Of a DNA stretch of 64,000 nt, positions 24,501-37,715 are shown in pieces. A program made the position numbers and the translations under genes. The stretch's first letter is position 1, and every line of letters begins with the position of its first letter. The notes below the pieces were generated by a model, which searched no databases, was not told the origin of the DNA, and was given only the letters and a program-made list of their open reading frames with translations. Source of the stretch: Sanderia malayensis (lineage: Eukaryota; Cnidaria; Scyphozoa; Semaeostomeae; Pelagiidae); NCBI GenBank assembly GCA_013076295.1, contig RQOL01000519.1:1612001-1676000 (forward strand), in the 5' to 3' direction.

Positions 24501-27500
24501 TAAGCTTACAACATAGTATTGGGGCCTTGTAACTTTAGAGCATTCAACCTTTCGGACACCATTTTGATTTTTTATTACATTTCCACCATGGGTCTTATTT
24601 TGCGACTATCACCCAATATGCATTCTTTCTCTACCCACGTGTGCTCGCAGCATAATTATTGCATCGATTCTTTGTCTTCTCCCCGTAGTGATGAGCTGTC
24701 GAAGTATAAGATGCACCACACGTCGTTTGTACATTCACTGAACGATGCGAAGAACAGAATCAATGAGATGGACGAGGAATCCAAAGTTCTCGGTAAGCCA
24801 TCCCCGTACTGCGCCCTTGAGCTAAATTTCAGCTTCAAGAAGCTGGGTTTGATACGGATATACCCACGAAAGCCATCTGTTTTTGCCGTTAGGTTACGGT
24901 GCGGTCCATCTGTCTCTGCTGTTAGGTTACGGTGCAATCTGTTTTCTACATGGAAGATTTCGTTGCTTGTATCTTGTAGAAACTCGATTATTTCGTGCCC
25001 AGCAAATGGAACAGATCCAGCAAGAGAAGGTGTGTATTGACTTCTCTTCTTTTTATTGCGCTGCTATAAGCTATCTCAACACCAAATGCTGTTGTATTTT
25101 TGTTCAGCATGTCTTCCTCTTTCTTTTCTTTTCTTCTCTCGTATTCTATCCCTGAAGAATGCGTTTTTCTTCAGGTCAACAACCTCAAGGACAAGATGAA
25201 AACCCAGGAGAATGAGAAGGTGCAACTCATGGAAGAGAACTCGAAGCTTAAGGCCCAGAAAGATGAGCAAGTAGGTATTTTTTGAGGGTTCAACATTAAT
25301 TTAATTTCGGTTGCCGTTAATTTAACTTCGAATGAGCGTCCTCGTGCTACACTGTACAGTGCTGCTGCCAGCTACCGTGGACACCATAGATTATAAATAT
25401 ATTTCATGTTTCCACAGTACGAACGTTTATGAAATAGGTGCATTTTGTTTAGTAAGAGAAAGGTGAAGGTGTTTTTCATGCAGTGAAATCTTCTCCGCTG
25501 TAGAAAAGTGTCTTTTGCAAAGATATGACCAATTTTTGAATATTTCGGGACAAAGTATTTGTCTCTTTTTTGACGTTTCCATTAATAGAAGCTCTACCTC
25601 ACTTAAATGGTAGGCATCGCTTGTTTTAAGTACATTTCTTTCTCATTTCTTGAAGAAAACAGTCTTGGAAACTCAGAATGCAAAGTTGGAGCTTGATACG
25701 AAACGAGAAACGCAAAAACTTCGAGAGCTCATTGCCAACAACAGAGCAATGGAAAGAGAGATTCGACACATTAGAAAACTAATCAACGATTAGTGAGTTT
25801 ATTATTTATGATTGTTTATGATCACGACTAAGACGACAGTTGATTGTGGTGATCATGATTAAGATGGCAGTTGATTGTGGTGATCATGATTAAGATGGCA
25901 GTGGATTGTGGTGATTACGATTAAAACGACAGTTGATTGTGGTGATCATGATTATTATGATGATGGCGATCATAGGCGTGGGGGCGTACTAAAAAGTAAT
26001 TGGGGCACCAAAATAGAAAGGGCATGATACGTAACATGTTTAGCCTTAGAAAGGGCTATTTTTGATGAAAACATCATACAGAATGTTCTTGTTGGATTAT
26101 CTCAGACCTACTATGTAGGAATTGTAAAGCACGTTTGTTTGTAAATTTGGAAACTACAAAGGTGGCACATTTTGTGTTTTTGGAAAAAGGTGGGTGGATG
26201 TGACTCCCACCCTTCTCCCTGCTCCTACGTCATTGTTTGTGTTGTGATGATAGTGTTTTGTGTTGTTTTTCAGTTCGAAACAGAAGGTCGAAGGAGAGAA
26301 AATAGTCACCAGGACTTTGCAAGAGATGAAGAAAGTTGAAGGTGAACTCGAAGTAGGTGAAATTTGATGAAGTAGCCTTGATTATAGCTATTAATCATAG
26401 CTCATATTTTGAAGTACAAGAAGCAGTGTGGTGACATTATTCATTATCTGTATGGTAGATTCTACAAGATGAGACGGCCAAGGTGAAACTGGTGAATGAA
26501 AAACTCGTCACTACTGTCGAACGAGAGAAAGAGAAATGCGAAACAGTTGAAGACGATCTGCGAACAACAGCCGACTCGTTAAAGAAACAACTGAAAGACG
26601 AGGCCCATGCCAGAATGGTTTTACAGGTAAAGTGGCTTATACAATGCTATATGTTACTGTCTTTCTGTATGTAAGACTCTTTATGTTACTATTTGTCTGT
26701 ACGTTCTCTCTGTTACTGTCTGTCTTTAACACTCTTTGTTACTGTTTGTCTGTAGTATCTTCTATCCGTAATGCTACTATTGGTGTTATGATAGCTTGTT
26801 GATCACATGTTTGTTTTGGTTCTTTTGTACAGGCCAGGATAGCAGCCGATGTGACAGATCTTGAGAAAACAAAGGCAGATGCAGGAAAGAAGAAGGATAA
26901 GGTTGATAAAATGCATTATAATTAATCGTTTGCCTTTATCTTATTCTTCATTCTCTTCCTCACATTCTTCTTCACCATCAACTTCCTTTTTACATTTTCT
27001 TCACCTTCTTTTTTGCACTTTTCGTATTCATCTTCTTCACATCCTTCTTCACTATCATCTTCCTTTTCACGTTTTCTTCATCTCTTCGTATTCATCTTTT
27101 TCGTATTCATTTTCTTCACATTCTTCTTCTTTCCATTCTTCTTCTTCGTCATCTTCTTTTCTTCTTCATCAACATCCTCTTCCTTCATCGCGACTAACCC
27201 CTGATTGGACTAACCTTACTAGCTGTGGTGCCTTGTCAGGCCTATTATTTAACCTCTCGTCTACACTCTTTCGCTTATACTATCTATGTAACTTATTGCC
27301 TTTTTAGGGCTCTAAAAGGGCAACTGAGATTGAAAAGTCAGTCGAAACCATAAAAGGCCAGGTGCGTAGAATGCAGCATAGTTTCATCCAGAACATATGT
27401 ACATATATTTACAGAAGTCCAGAAAGGAAACGATTGATTGTTTGTAACTCTGGGTTTCATGCAAGAGCATTCGTCAGATAAATTAAAGTCTTTTCTTTTC

Positions 27501-30500
27501 TGTGCTTCTGCAATCAACGCTCTGTACTTTGTAGATCGAGTACTGTACGCCTCTAAGGGCAGCACTTTTGTGTGATACATGTATTTATATAGATTAACCA
27601 TACTTAACTTTATATATCTTTATGCAAATTCCTTCAATAAAAGATGTATTTTTTACTGTGGATCGCTTTCTAATCTTTAATATCACTTCATTTTCTTCGA
27701 AGTATTCGATTTTAGAGCAACGGCAAGGACAACTGAAGGTTATTATCATCTTGAATAATTTAATACTTTAATTATTTCAGGTAGAGAAAATGGAGAAAGC
27801 CCACGCCGAAAGAACCAAGGTGAAATATTTTGTAAATTTATTTGATTTTATATTCACTCTTCTGACAGAATATTGGATAGTTTGTTGGTGCATAATACCA
27901 TCTGGAATCATTCTGAAGATTTTTCAACTGTTATGCACATGAATGCTCATTTGTCTCTGCAACACACTTATACTTCTGATCCGTCTCTTCAAGGTCATAA
28001 ATGAACTGAACTCGCTACTCGAGAAGGTCAAATTACAGCATCGTGAAACGCATAGATCGTGCACCGAAGAGTGTGACAAATTGAAGCCAAAAGAACAGAG
28101 CTACAAGGTTTTTTTGTTTATCTCTCTCCACGCTCTTCCACTATAGTCTTTCTAAAGCTATGTCATTTGTTCTTCTTTAGTTACGCTCCTTTTCGCCTGC
28201 TATAGATTACCCACTACCCAAATGTTTTTGTCTCTTTGCTTCTAACAAGGTCTTCCTTTTCTCCCTTTTAGCTCTTCTTATACTTTGTTTTTTGCTGTGC
28301 TTGTGAGCTTCTTCGCCAACGCTCCTCCACATTTTACTCTCCATGCCCTAAGCAAGTCTTGCTTAAGGCACGGAGAGATAAATGAAACCACACCTGCATT
28401 CTTACTACTCCCTGCATAACTATTTCCCCAGATTTCACATCTCAAGCATTTCTTCACACATCCAAACACTGAATTTTTCTCCTTTCTGTCTCTCTGCATT
28501 CTCGACAACTTATTTCTTTCTTCCCTTTGCAGACCGAGTTGTTGGCGCTGGATAAAAAGATAGATGACATGGAATGGCGAACTGAAGCCATCGACAAACG
28601 GATGCATGACATGGCATCATCATCAGTCATGATGAACCGGGTATTACTCTCAACTCAAGAGACCATTGAAGAGCTCAGGTAATTAACGGTTACACATTAT
28701 GGTATAACCCCCGTCTTCAACTCTTATTTTCATCTTGAAGCATTTCAGTGAACGCTGTGAAATCTTGATAGAGTGAAGCAACTATGATGACGCTCCCTTC
28801 TTTTGTGTGATAAGAGATAGAGCTGTCGCCTCAAGCTGCTCGATAGGACAATTTACTCTGCTACAAACGGTTTTCTTCACGATGACGTATTTTTGGCTCC
28901 CCTCAATGATCCCACTGTAGTTTTTTGGTCATGTAGGGTCTTTGTGTTGCTGCCTGGTGTCGTAAATTCCCATTGCTTCTCTCATTATGTATCCCTTTAT
29001 GTTTGCGCTTTATTACAGCTCGAGCATGCGCCCATTTCGAAGCATGTCATTTTAAACAAATTCTAGATGTTTTAGTCCCAATTATTGCTTTTTTATCAAA
29101 GCAGCACTGACCAGCTAGTTTAATTTTCTAGTGAGGAGTTGAATGAGTTGAACATACAATTGCAAGCTGGCCAGGGAATCACTGAAACATTGCGGAGTAC
29201 TCTGAAGCAGGTTGAAGGTATTTGCGCTTTTAATTGTCATTGGGACGAGACGCTTAGATTATCCCATATAGACAACAGTCAGCGTTGTAAAATGGTCAAG
29301 AATGAATTTGAGAAAGGGGAATAGAGAGAGATAGAGAAAAGAAACAGGGGATCATTGGTTGTTTGAATATTATGACTCAATTCAGAATTCAGCTTGATTA
29401 ACCTTCTCATGCTCCTAATCGTCTGCTTTTGGTGTTACTAAAATAATTACTCACCACAACGCAGTTAGCTAATTGCATGAAGCTCTTTATCAGATAAGAA
29501 GTGTTAGAGTATCGATCTTATCAGTTGTGTTAATCGTTTTGCAGACAGGGACATTCACGGAGCAACAGAGCATGACCTGCACATGAGGAAAAGAGAGACG
29601 GTCTTGGTTAAGTTGAAGGTAAATTTCGATGTTTTTTGAGGCCCTTTCTATTTCATCTATGGAGCTGTACTTCACGTGGCTTTTAATTAGATCTGGGGGC
29701 TTGAATGAACGTTAAAAGCCACTCATCGACCCCGAAAAGGGTTCCCTTCTCTCTATCCTCCAGAAGGGGGTTGAAGGGTGGTATTAGACGCTGGCGTTTT
29801 GGTGTTCTGTGCACACACAAATTTTATCAAGTGGGGTCTATAGTGTCTTGTTTGTGTTTAAGTGCTTGCTCTTTAAGTCTTTGAATCTCCGATTTTTTGT
29901 TTTGCAGACCTTGTCCAGGCTTTAAAGCATCAATTCCATTTATTATCCCTCACTCAAACTCGTGTTTACCATATTAGATATGACGATTTCGAAATCATTC
30001 GTTGTGCAATATTCTATGTTAATATCTGGGGCATGTGAATTGGGGTACAAGAGGCACGTGTTTCCCCAATATTCAGAGAAGGGATCCCTTTTTTCAAAAC
30101 TCTGTTTAACAACGTCGTTTCTGTTGTCCTTCCTCTAACCTTCTTTGAAGTGCTTTGAAGTGCTTTCGACAGTTATTGTATCTTTTATTAACCCCACCTG
30201 TTTTTGGTTGCCTTCTGTAGGATGGGCTTGACAAGGCATTGGAGCAGAATAAAGAGCTTGCCAGGAACTACACAATGGCGCAAAATCAGCACGTACTGGA
30301 GAAGGACAAACTGCTGAACACTTACGAAGCTGCTCTGTTATCTGAGGACAGTTTGAAAGATAAGAAAGAGGTTAGTGTTCTCAATTAAATGGTTCTCTTT
30401 AAAGTTACTTGCTTCTTTAAAGTTTGTTATATCGAGACCATGTCGCATGACTATTCATGATGCGATATATATCCCATGTAATTGATTGAAATCCATTAAT

Positions 30501-32033
30501 GTTATAAAATTATGCATGCATGTCAATGCTACTGCCTTGTGGTATTTGCAATGGAATGCAAGAAAAAGGATTTTCAGACTATTAATCACATTGTTTATAT
30601 AAAGCGATTCAAGTGTGGTGAAAATGGTCTGTCTAATGGAAAATACAGCGGAACACACTTCAGCCTCAACATTCACGAAGATGTTTAGAAATATTAAATT
30701 GAGATACCAATCAGTTTAATCACTGCGATAGCTGACCCAATGAGATATTCAGTAATCGAATTGGTGTTGAATCTTTTGCGCACCGATTTCAATCTGCGTC
30801 TGATTGTACGTTGCATTGGATTGCAATGGCAGCAGGCTGTTGTGGCTTGCTCATTGATATTTTAATTTTCCGGTGCAAGCCAATTCTCTAATTGTCGTGC
30901 TGAAGTTGATTGGATTTACAAGGGCTTTAATTAATTGCCAAACCCTGCGCTGTCTGTTTCATCGGTGTCTGTTTGACGTCTCGAACCCGTTGTGCAGACA
31001 TTGTCAGACTGGACCTTCCGTTTCATGCCTCTTCGCGGCATGTTATAGATTCCACAGACTACCTGGTCCGCGTGGTAAGAGGGTGTCTCCATTAGCTAGC
31101 GATGACCGCTTTGGTAACCCTGTTTGGTCGCTCCAAGCGTTACGTAGTCAACCGTATAGTAACTGGCGCCTCGTTACAGCATATGCCCCTTTAACAAACG
31201 TTGTTTTGTCTGGAAAGTATCGTCTCCATTAGCTAGTGATGACCTCTTTTGTAACCCTTTTTGGTGGCTCCAAGCGTTATACGTAGTCAATTGTTTACTG
31301 ACGCCTCGTTACAGCATATGCCCCTTTAACAAACGTTGTTTTGTCTGGGATGTATTGGGGCTGTTGTAATGAACTTTATGCAGAGGACAAATGTTCGTAG
31401 CGACTGTTACATAGTTGCTTTATGTTGGTTTGAAATTGTGTGCTTTTCAATATTACAAGCAAAGTACTGACATAATCTAGTGGAACTTTTATGTAACAGA
31501 CGCTTGCGGGAAACATTGATGATTTTGTCCGTAGATTTCCGTTATATAGAGGTGTCTGTTATCTGAGGCTTCGCTGTACTGCAATTTGATGCGATATGAC
31601 CGGTCCTTCGGGTGTCCCCTGTATAGAGGTTTCACTGTACCTTGGTGTAATACCCCACTGCACTACAGAGAAACGTCTCAGGTAGCAGTGTAGCCATACT
31701 GCATTGGGAGACGTTGTTGTATAACCTTTGTTGACCATTTTCAATTGACACAAATGTATCTTTTTTCAATTGCAGATGGTCAGCTTCCGCAATCGCCTAC
31801 ACAAAGCCCTGGAATGCTACTACAAACTGCGCGGCATTCAGACGCGAGCTGGCATTCTCAGATTCGAGCAGCTATCGGAAGAGAACGGTCAGCGGCTTTT
31901 GAGCATACAGCATGCGCTACAAGATACGCTCAAGAACATTGGCCTCTTTCTCGATGCCAACAACAAATCGCACCACACCATACGGCTGCAAGCAGAAGAG
32001 GTTGCTAATTCGATCGAGGTATTATCAATGTAG
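21538..32033 (+). CDS. ccdc178: Long coiled-coil protein of the CCDC178 family, 21 exons, 5' end missing
   Basis: Phase-consistent exons: 21538-21720, 22198-22298, 22661-22907, 23451-23549, 23643-23694, 24160-24372, 24689-24792, 24980-25029, 25175-25270, 25656-25792, 26274-26352, 26459-26626, 26833-26901, 27308-27361, 27781-27819, 27994-28107, 28533-28678, 29132-29217, 29545-29618, 30221-30370 and 31776-32033 (TAG). They total 2519 nt, about 838 residues. The N-terminal piece (LLARRRSCELTQKISPCIEK) and the later RMHFLPIAVQKEHELCAYN fit my memory of CCDC178, whose human form is of similar length. Almost all the rest is charged heptad-like coiled coil. The C-terminus has a Tyr/Leu-rich helical end (LHKALECYYKLRGIQTRAG). 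A polyadenylation signal AATAAA lies at 32145-32150. CCDC178 has no established molecular function. The gene structure is firm; the family name rests on recall and length. Confidence 0.75.
22462..22608. mobile_element. Pogo/Tigger-like MITE remnant
   Basis: Ends CAGTAAAGCTCGAAC... and ...GAGATTTCACTG form an imperfect inverted repeat containing ATAACTCGAG and CTCGAGTTAT. The flanking dinucleotides are TG on both sides rather than the usual TA. It is in the intron between exons 2 and 3 of the coiled-coil gene. Confidence 0.5.
22916..23260. repeat. 24-bp minisatellite in an intron
   Basis: About thirteen copies of a 24-bp unit of the form TTGATCACTTGATTAAGTGGTTGT, with drift at both ends. It sits directly after the exon ending at 22907. 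The open frame on the opposite strand (23004-23210, NQVIKQPL repeats) is a by-product of the unit being divisible by three. Confidence 0.9.
23876..24052. repeat. About 32-bp tandem repeat in an intron
   Basis: Five or so copies of a unit reading AATTAGAGAGCGTTTATTAA then GAAGGGACGTTG, with small indels. It lies in the intron 23695-24159 of the coiled-coil gene. Confidence 0.85.
24425..24532. repeat. Two adjacent intronic foldbacks
   Basis: The first (24425-24489) has a core perfect stem, CTCCTTTCTAATATG with CATATTAGAAAGGAG, extended by imperfect outer arms. The second (24484-24532) pairs TTACAAGGGCCCAATACTA with TAGTATTGGGGCCTTGTAA with one bulge. Both are in the intron 24373-24688 of the coiled-coil gene and are probably a foldback or MITE remnant. 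Confidence 0.7.
25836..25965. repeat. 31-bp tandem repeat in an intron
   Basis: About four copies of GATTGTGGTGATCATGATTA followed by AGATGGCAGTT, lying just after the donor at 25793. Confidence 0.85.
26940..27190. repeat. Pyrimidine-rich TTCTTC low-complexity tract in an intron
   Basis: About 250 bp of C/T-rich sequence with repeated TTCTTCAC and TTCATCTTC words, in the intron 26902-27307. The Ser/Phe-rich open frames read through it are not credible proteins. Confidence 0.85.
28338..28376. repeat. Intronic hairpin
   Basis: Arms CTCTCCATGCCCTAAGCAAG and CTTGCTTAAGGCACGGAGAG pair with few mismatches around a very short loop. It lies in the intron 28108-28532 of the coiled-coil gene. Confidence 0.65.
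31078..31352. repeat. Two direct copies of an approximately 135-bp unit
   Basis: The words GTCTCCATTAGCTAG, CTCCAAGCGTTA, CCTCGTTACAGCATATGCCC and TTTAACAAACGTTGTTTTGT occur in the same order twice, about 135 bp apart. It is in the large intron 30371-31775. The open frame 30873-31232 across it is not supported as coding. Confidence 0.8.
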
Positions 32034-32150
32034 AAATGCTCTGGATCGGAGATACATGCAGTATTATGGAGAACAAACTCTATGTGCCGTTAATTTGACA
32101 TTACTATATCAGTTTAAATTTTAAACATTTTAGCAGTTAGTATTAATAAA

Positions 32151-35100
32151 CTATTATCGAAATCCATGTAGATTTTTTTTATTGGATTGTTCCTTATGTT
32201 AATAATTGACACAGTAAATTTTCTATGCATTTTTGGGAGTTTTAAAGGCTGCACCAATTGTAGTGTTGTTGTTACATACAAGTTTTCAATGTATTTTTGT
32301 ACAGACCAATATGTTTTGAAACAACCTGCCATGCAGACAAATCTATTGCTTTTCTTATCAAGTTGAGATCATAACAATTCTACCATCTCTGAAAGAGTGT
32401 ATACAATTTACAGGAACATTGTTTCTTTGTCCCCTTCTCTCTCTCTTCTTTAATTCTTTCAATTTCTAAAAACAAGTTTTAATGTAATTTGCAATGCTTG
32501 AGATACTGCACGGGCTTCCGTCATGTTGCTTTTTAATTTTGTTTCATCTCCACGTGCTGTTTGGTCCCCAATGAATCGCACGTGCGTAACTGCTGATGAA
32601 TTTGCAGCATGCGCAATTATCATTCCATCTCAGTTTAGGACTGTTTGCTCCGAGAAGACAACACGAGAAATTTATGCTCAGAAATCCACTTTCAAAACAA
32701 CATTTCTTCGGCCTACACTGAATACAGCAATTACTTTGAAGTGCAGACGCTTTGAGAAGCGTAAAAGGTGTGTACTTTGTACTTTAATTGCTTGCATATT
32801 ACGACCGTAACTCGCTGAGACTCTAAGCTTGAAAAATATAGAAAATCGTGACGAACTGTAGAATTTAGGACAATATTTAATTCCTCGAATTAACATGAAA
32901 TGCAAGATTTACTGAAAAGGAATTCATTTGGAGGGTGTTTATAAAGAAATGGAACGTCTACTTTGAAACATGACTGCATGAATTCCTTCCATGTTATGTT
33001 TAATCTACTGTCGCACTTGTACCAGGGCAGCTTTTTCAACGCAACAATTTGATTATGACGTCACGCATATCGAGACTCTTCCCCAGACTCTGTCTGCGCG
33101 TGCTTTCTACTCACGTGGCTAGTTGATTTATTGCGCCGCATGGATGAGCAATAAAATATCGAGTGCTCACGTCGAGTTTGAGCTCAGCTGCTCGTAAAAC
33201 TTCCCGCACATTCTTAATGGCTTGCAGAGATAAGTGTTTAAGATGTGCATGCTTACGAAATTAGACGTTAGCTTATCACCACGTGTACTTTATGCTACTT
33301 GGATCCTCAAATTGCATTATTTGATGTCTTAGGGTCTTAGCGGCATGTTGTTAGCTTTGCATTAGAAAAAATTGTCAAGAATTCTGTGCACGTTTTCTCT
33401 CTAAAAATGTCAAACGTTTTATCAACTCTCGGAAGAAAATTTCAAAGTGGTATTTAGAGGGGCTTTACATGAGAATTACATGGCTTTACATTCCGACTCA
33501 AGGCAGACATCTTGAACATATGACGCCAAGTCAATAAAATCACTTCGCGCGCTTCCGTCAGACTGTGCAACGATAAGCAGAGGTCTCTGTTTCCAGACCC
33601 CTTACACTACACCTGTGACCAGCACTTTAGTTCATTACATGCATTCCAATTACAATCGTACTAATTACGTTAAGCATATTTTCAATAAAAACGTTAGAAA
33701 AATGAAAAATAAGCATTTAATTTCATAGAAAGCAGCTGGTTTTCATGTACTATTTTATCGTGGAAACCTTTTAAAGTTAAATGACGCCTTCCTGATAAAG
33801 TTTTTCTCTAAAATTCACACACGAGGAGACTTCCAGTTCTCAGAAAACATGACAGCTTCAACGAAAGGGGTAGAAACGTAAAGATAAATTGAAATACAAC
33901 AACGTTTGCACAGAGGTTGAGTGTTTGTTTTTCTGCCCTAGTTATGCATAACAAATATTTTCGAACACGCGAGATCAATAAAAGAGAGAGTTGAAATAAT
34001 TTGTCTTAAACAAGCTTAGTTGCCTCACAGTAGGCCTGCATTGTTTGTGAGAACAATACGTATTATTATGATTAACAAGCTTTGAGCGTTGTTCGCATAT
34101 TTTGTTGTCTCACAGGCCACGGGATTCCTTCTCGGTGTCTTGTCCCAGCATCATGTCAGTTGAAATGACGACCTGTCGAAAGCTGCAAAGATAATCTTTA
34201 TGTCTGTGTGACGTGAAATACACAGAAGCAAAACGGGGACGGCAGCGTGGTGCTACAAGACAACGCATCATCCATCTTGCCATTTTAACACAGGAAGGTC
34301 ATTTCTCAACTTCAAAGCGCTGTGTTTACTGCCAAACATAAAACGAGACAACACCCGAATAACTTTCATCAGCCTGTTGTGAAAGTAAATTCCAAGATTC
34401 ATACCAAAACATCTGGCGGGCCATATGTTAAAAGATAAAAGCCTTCTTGCTAGAAAGAGTTGGAAAAATTCATCACACAACTGGCATAGTTTTGATACAT
34501 TTTATGTGTATATTTGTTATCACGGAGGTGAGTGTCCTGTTACATTTTTGCGTTACAGTAATTAAAAGGTTCAAGTATACACCTGTAAAAGTAAAGAGTT
34601 AATTTATAAATATATAATTCTTACATACCTGCTCGGCACGACTGAGCACTGTTTCATTCATTGGTTGAATAAACAGGCAGAGATTTTACTTTTAACGTGT
34701 CTAAACTACACCTGCATCATACTGATAATCCTGTTTCTATTTATGTAAAGTGTTTCATCTTTTGTTGCGGATTCTTATTGAAGTTCATGTATTTATATAT
34801 GTAAAATAACAGATTCAATATTATTGACTGTTTATTCTGTTTTGTTTTTAGTGAGTCGAAGATATTAAAACTGCGAGAAGGAGGGTATTGTTCAGTTGGT
34901 TGTCATTCTTCTGAAAAAGGCTGCATTTCTTGGAAAAATATAAATAATAATACAAAAGGTATGCACAACACACTTTAATTTTGACCCAATTTAAATATAC
35001 TGACATTTGAATGTTATTTAATGTCGCGCAGTATCAAGATAGATTCAAAATTAAGTAGCATGTGGGATATAGAAAACATTACGTTAAACTGCCTTGTGTG

Positions 35101-37336
35101 TAATATACAGTAATTATGTGTAATTACCCCGCCACTGAGAAACTGACTTATAGGAAACTCGAGCCTAAAATTGTTCTGAAAACAATAGATATCAACAATA
35201 GTTTATTGTTTTTAAACAATACACTGGTCCAAATAACCAATTTCTAAGTGGTAGGGTAATACTGTAATGTTGGGTTGTCACATCCTCGTTTTGCCTGTTT
35301 CCAAAGGCCGGGGCCGGGCGGTATTTCTTGGGCAGATCCGTGCGAACTCCACACGTACAGTTTGGCGACAGCCAGTGCAAATCTGAATGCACACACGTGC
35401 AATATCGTTGATGGGTGTGGTTATTGGAATGGAATGGGGTTTTGTTCACAATAAGGTGTGACAGTATTTGGTGATTTGTATTTGAATATGGATGCATTGT
35501 GTGGGTGTGGGAGAAATTTCGTGCAATGAATGGGAATGAACTCTCGACTTTGAATGACAAATTAACAGCAGAACACCCTTTTTGTTTGGGGATTTGACAA
35601 ATCAGTGCATGAAAACAAGCGGAATCTTATTAAACTCAGCATATTTCAGTTTTTACAAATTCCCAGCTATGTGTATTACTGAACTGCACGTCTGTTTGCT
35701 GCAAGTTGAACTACTTCATGCAACACACGATTCTGTTCCCGTTTAACGAGCCAACCCATTTTGGCTTTGTTCAAGGCCCTTCCCTTCACACTTTGTTCAT
35801 AATTATATTGGGACCCCACTTCATGCTTGTGATATGCTATGCGAGCCTACCCTTTGGTTTCCGGAGCCCCTCCTTGCTCCTTGGGCAAAGAATGACACAA
35901 GGAGTGAATATCCTTTCCCCGAGTGCTGTGACGCTCGAGAGGTTGTCGAATTTTGTGACAAAAGTAGGAATAATCCCATACGATAATCATGGATTAATGT
36001 GAAGTTGCAATTGCTGAATTTGTTGAGAACGAGGTAGAGTTCACACGGGTAATCTTATGAATATTGATGCCGGTTTAAAGTGGAGGGATGGACCGTTATT
36101 CTAAAGGTTTACATGTTGTATGTTTATACACGTTTTGAGAAATCCGTTTGAAAATCCCTATAAATCTTTGATAATCCAACAAAAATGTATAAGTTCATCG
36201 TCTATTTGATAAAGGATCACCCTGCTATATCGTAAAATGCTGAAAGTTTTTGTGCGGTTTATGACAAGAAGGGGCAAAATACGATGGTACACGTTTTTAT
36301 TTTGTAAGAAACCTAGCTCAAGTCCTCCTAGTAAAAGTTTCTTAAATTTTCTATTTTCGATTAAATAATCTAAGGAAGACAATAGAACAAAAGAATCCAT
36401 TGTAATTTAGCACAAATTCTACTAGCAAGTTTCTTATAAAGTTGTTTCTTACCAAAAAAACGTGTAGTTGTGATCATTATCACGATAATCATTATTATCA
36501 TGAAAGCTAGATGTATATCATCTTTATCATCAACATCGCCCTTGCTATTGGCCCATTATCATCAACGTTACGCTGGACACACATTGCATTATAACACAAG
36601 AAACCACGCATCTAAGCCAGCAGATCAACCTTTGCAAAAGAGACAAAGCCAGGAGACAATAAATCAGCTAGAACTCTGAATCGGGACATTGCAAATGAAT
36701 ATGCATTTAATTCGCTGGAGGAGGCAAACAATAAATTCAAGATCCTGATTAATTTTGAAAGTTTAGAAACAGTTGCTAGCACGCACGTTCAGATGTGTGA
36801 CAGTGTAAACACACGCTTGGTTAATTCATTTAGCAACTTCAAATTTTCCTGGCATCTCAGATATGTATCTTTGTTGTTATAGGTACAAAATAGAACAAGT
36901 TGCCGCTTGCTTTTGCGACAAGTTCAGGCTGACACAAAGAGATTCAATGTAAGTATCTACAATATTCATCAGTGTCGTCTTTTTCATTGTTTCAACAGGT
37001 CCAAAATAAGTCCTGCTTTTTGTGTGGAAAAACATCGCATAACTACAATAAGTCTTGATAAGTCGAACAAACAGACAAGGTATAAATTTGCCCGGACTAA
37101 CTAAGGTTGTAAAGTTACAGAGGATCAAACCAGAAGCTTACTTGAAATAACTCGAAAGTAATTCATTGATTTGTGTTGTCTCGACAGTGGTCGTCTTATC
37201 CAAGTTCGACTGTTAGGACTGTATATTACGTCATGTTGAAATGATAGCGAAGGTGTGAAGCTAAAAACACAGCTTTGTGAAGATACTCGAACTCAAATAG
37301 TTTTTTCTGTATAAATTAGTTAATTGCAATATATTA
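32151..37336. other. Long intergenic stretch
   Basis: No exon chain, RNA gene or complete transposon is recognised. Open frames at 35192-35560 (minus) and 35706-36002 (plus) have no recognisable motif or splice partners. Confidence 0.35.
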
Positions 37337-37713
37337 CACTTTTTTTTAATAAGCAACCGCTCAATAAGCAACTAGGGCTGGATTGACCCTAACATTAAGC
37401 AACTCGAGGGCTCAATTGAATTACTGTTAGCAACTTTGATGTTGTTTGGAAAATGTTTGGTTCTTCTATTTTTTACGTTGAAGTTCTTCACTAACATGTT
37501 TACACTTACTGTCTCTTGAGTCTTGTGTTGTAGGCGTTACAGTTAATGATTTTGACCCGCGAACTTAGGAGTGGTACCCGGGGACAGGAGAGGCTGTTAT
37601 AAGTACAAACAATTTTAAGCAACTTTTAAGCAACTTTGAGGGCTAAAATATCCAAAATTTTAAGCAACTTTCAGGGCTGGACCAAAGTCTAGTTGCTTAT
37701 TTAAAAAAAAGTG
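37337..37713. mobile_element. MITE with TA flanks and AAGCAAC ends (377 bp)
   Basis: Inverted ends CACTTTTTTTTAATAAGCAAC and GTTGCTTATTTAAAAAAAAG then TG match with a single indel. They are flanked by TA on both sides. The interior repeats the words TAAGCAACT and AGGGCTGGA in both orientations. TA flanks suggest a Tc1/mariner-type relation, but no coding sequence remains, so the superfamily is uncertain. Confidence 0.7.
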
Positions 37714-37715
37714 TA

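Noticed and set aside
25975..26236. Possible hAT-like MITE (ends near CATAGGCGTGGGGGC and GCTCCTACGTCATTG)
   Set aside because: The ends are imperfect and no matching 8-bp flanks were found.
26861..27307. 148-codon Ser/Phe-rich open frame
   Set aside because: It is translation through a TTCTTC pyrimidine tract inside an intron.
31545..31640. Possible pogo-like MITE fragment around TATAGAGGTTTCACTGTACC
   Set aside because: Only one convincing end is visible.
35192..35560. 122-codon minus-strand frame
   Set aside because: It has biased His/Asn/Thr composition without a domain or splice evidence.
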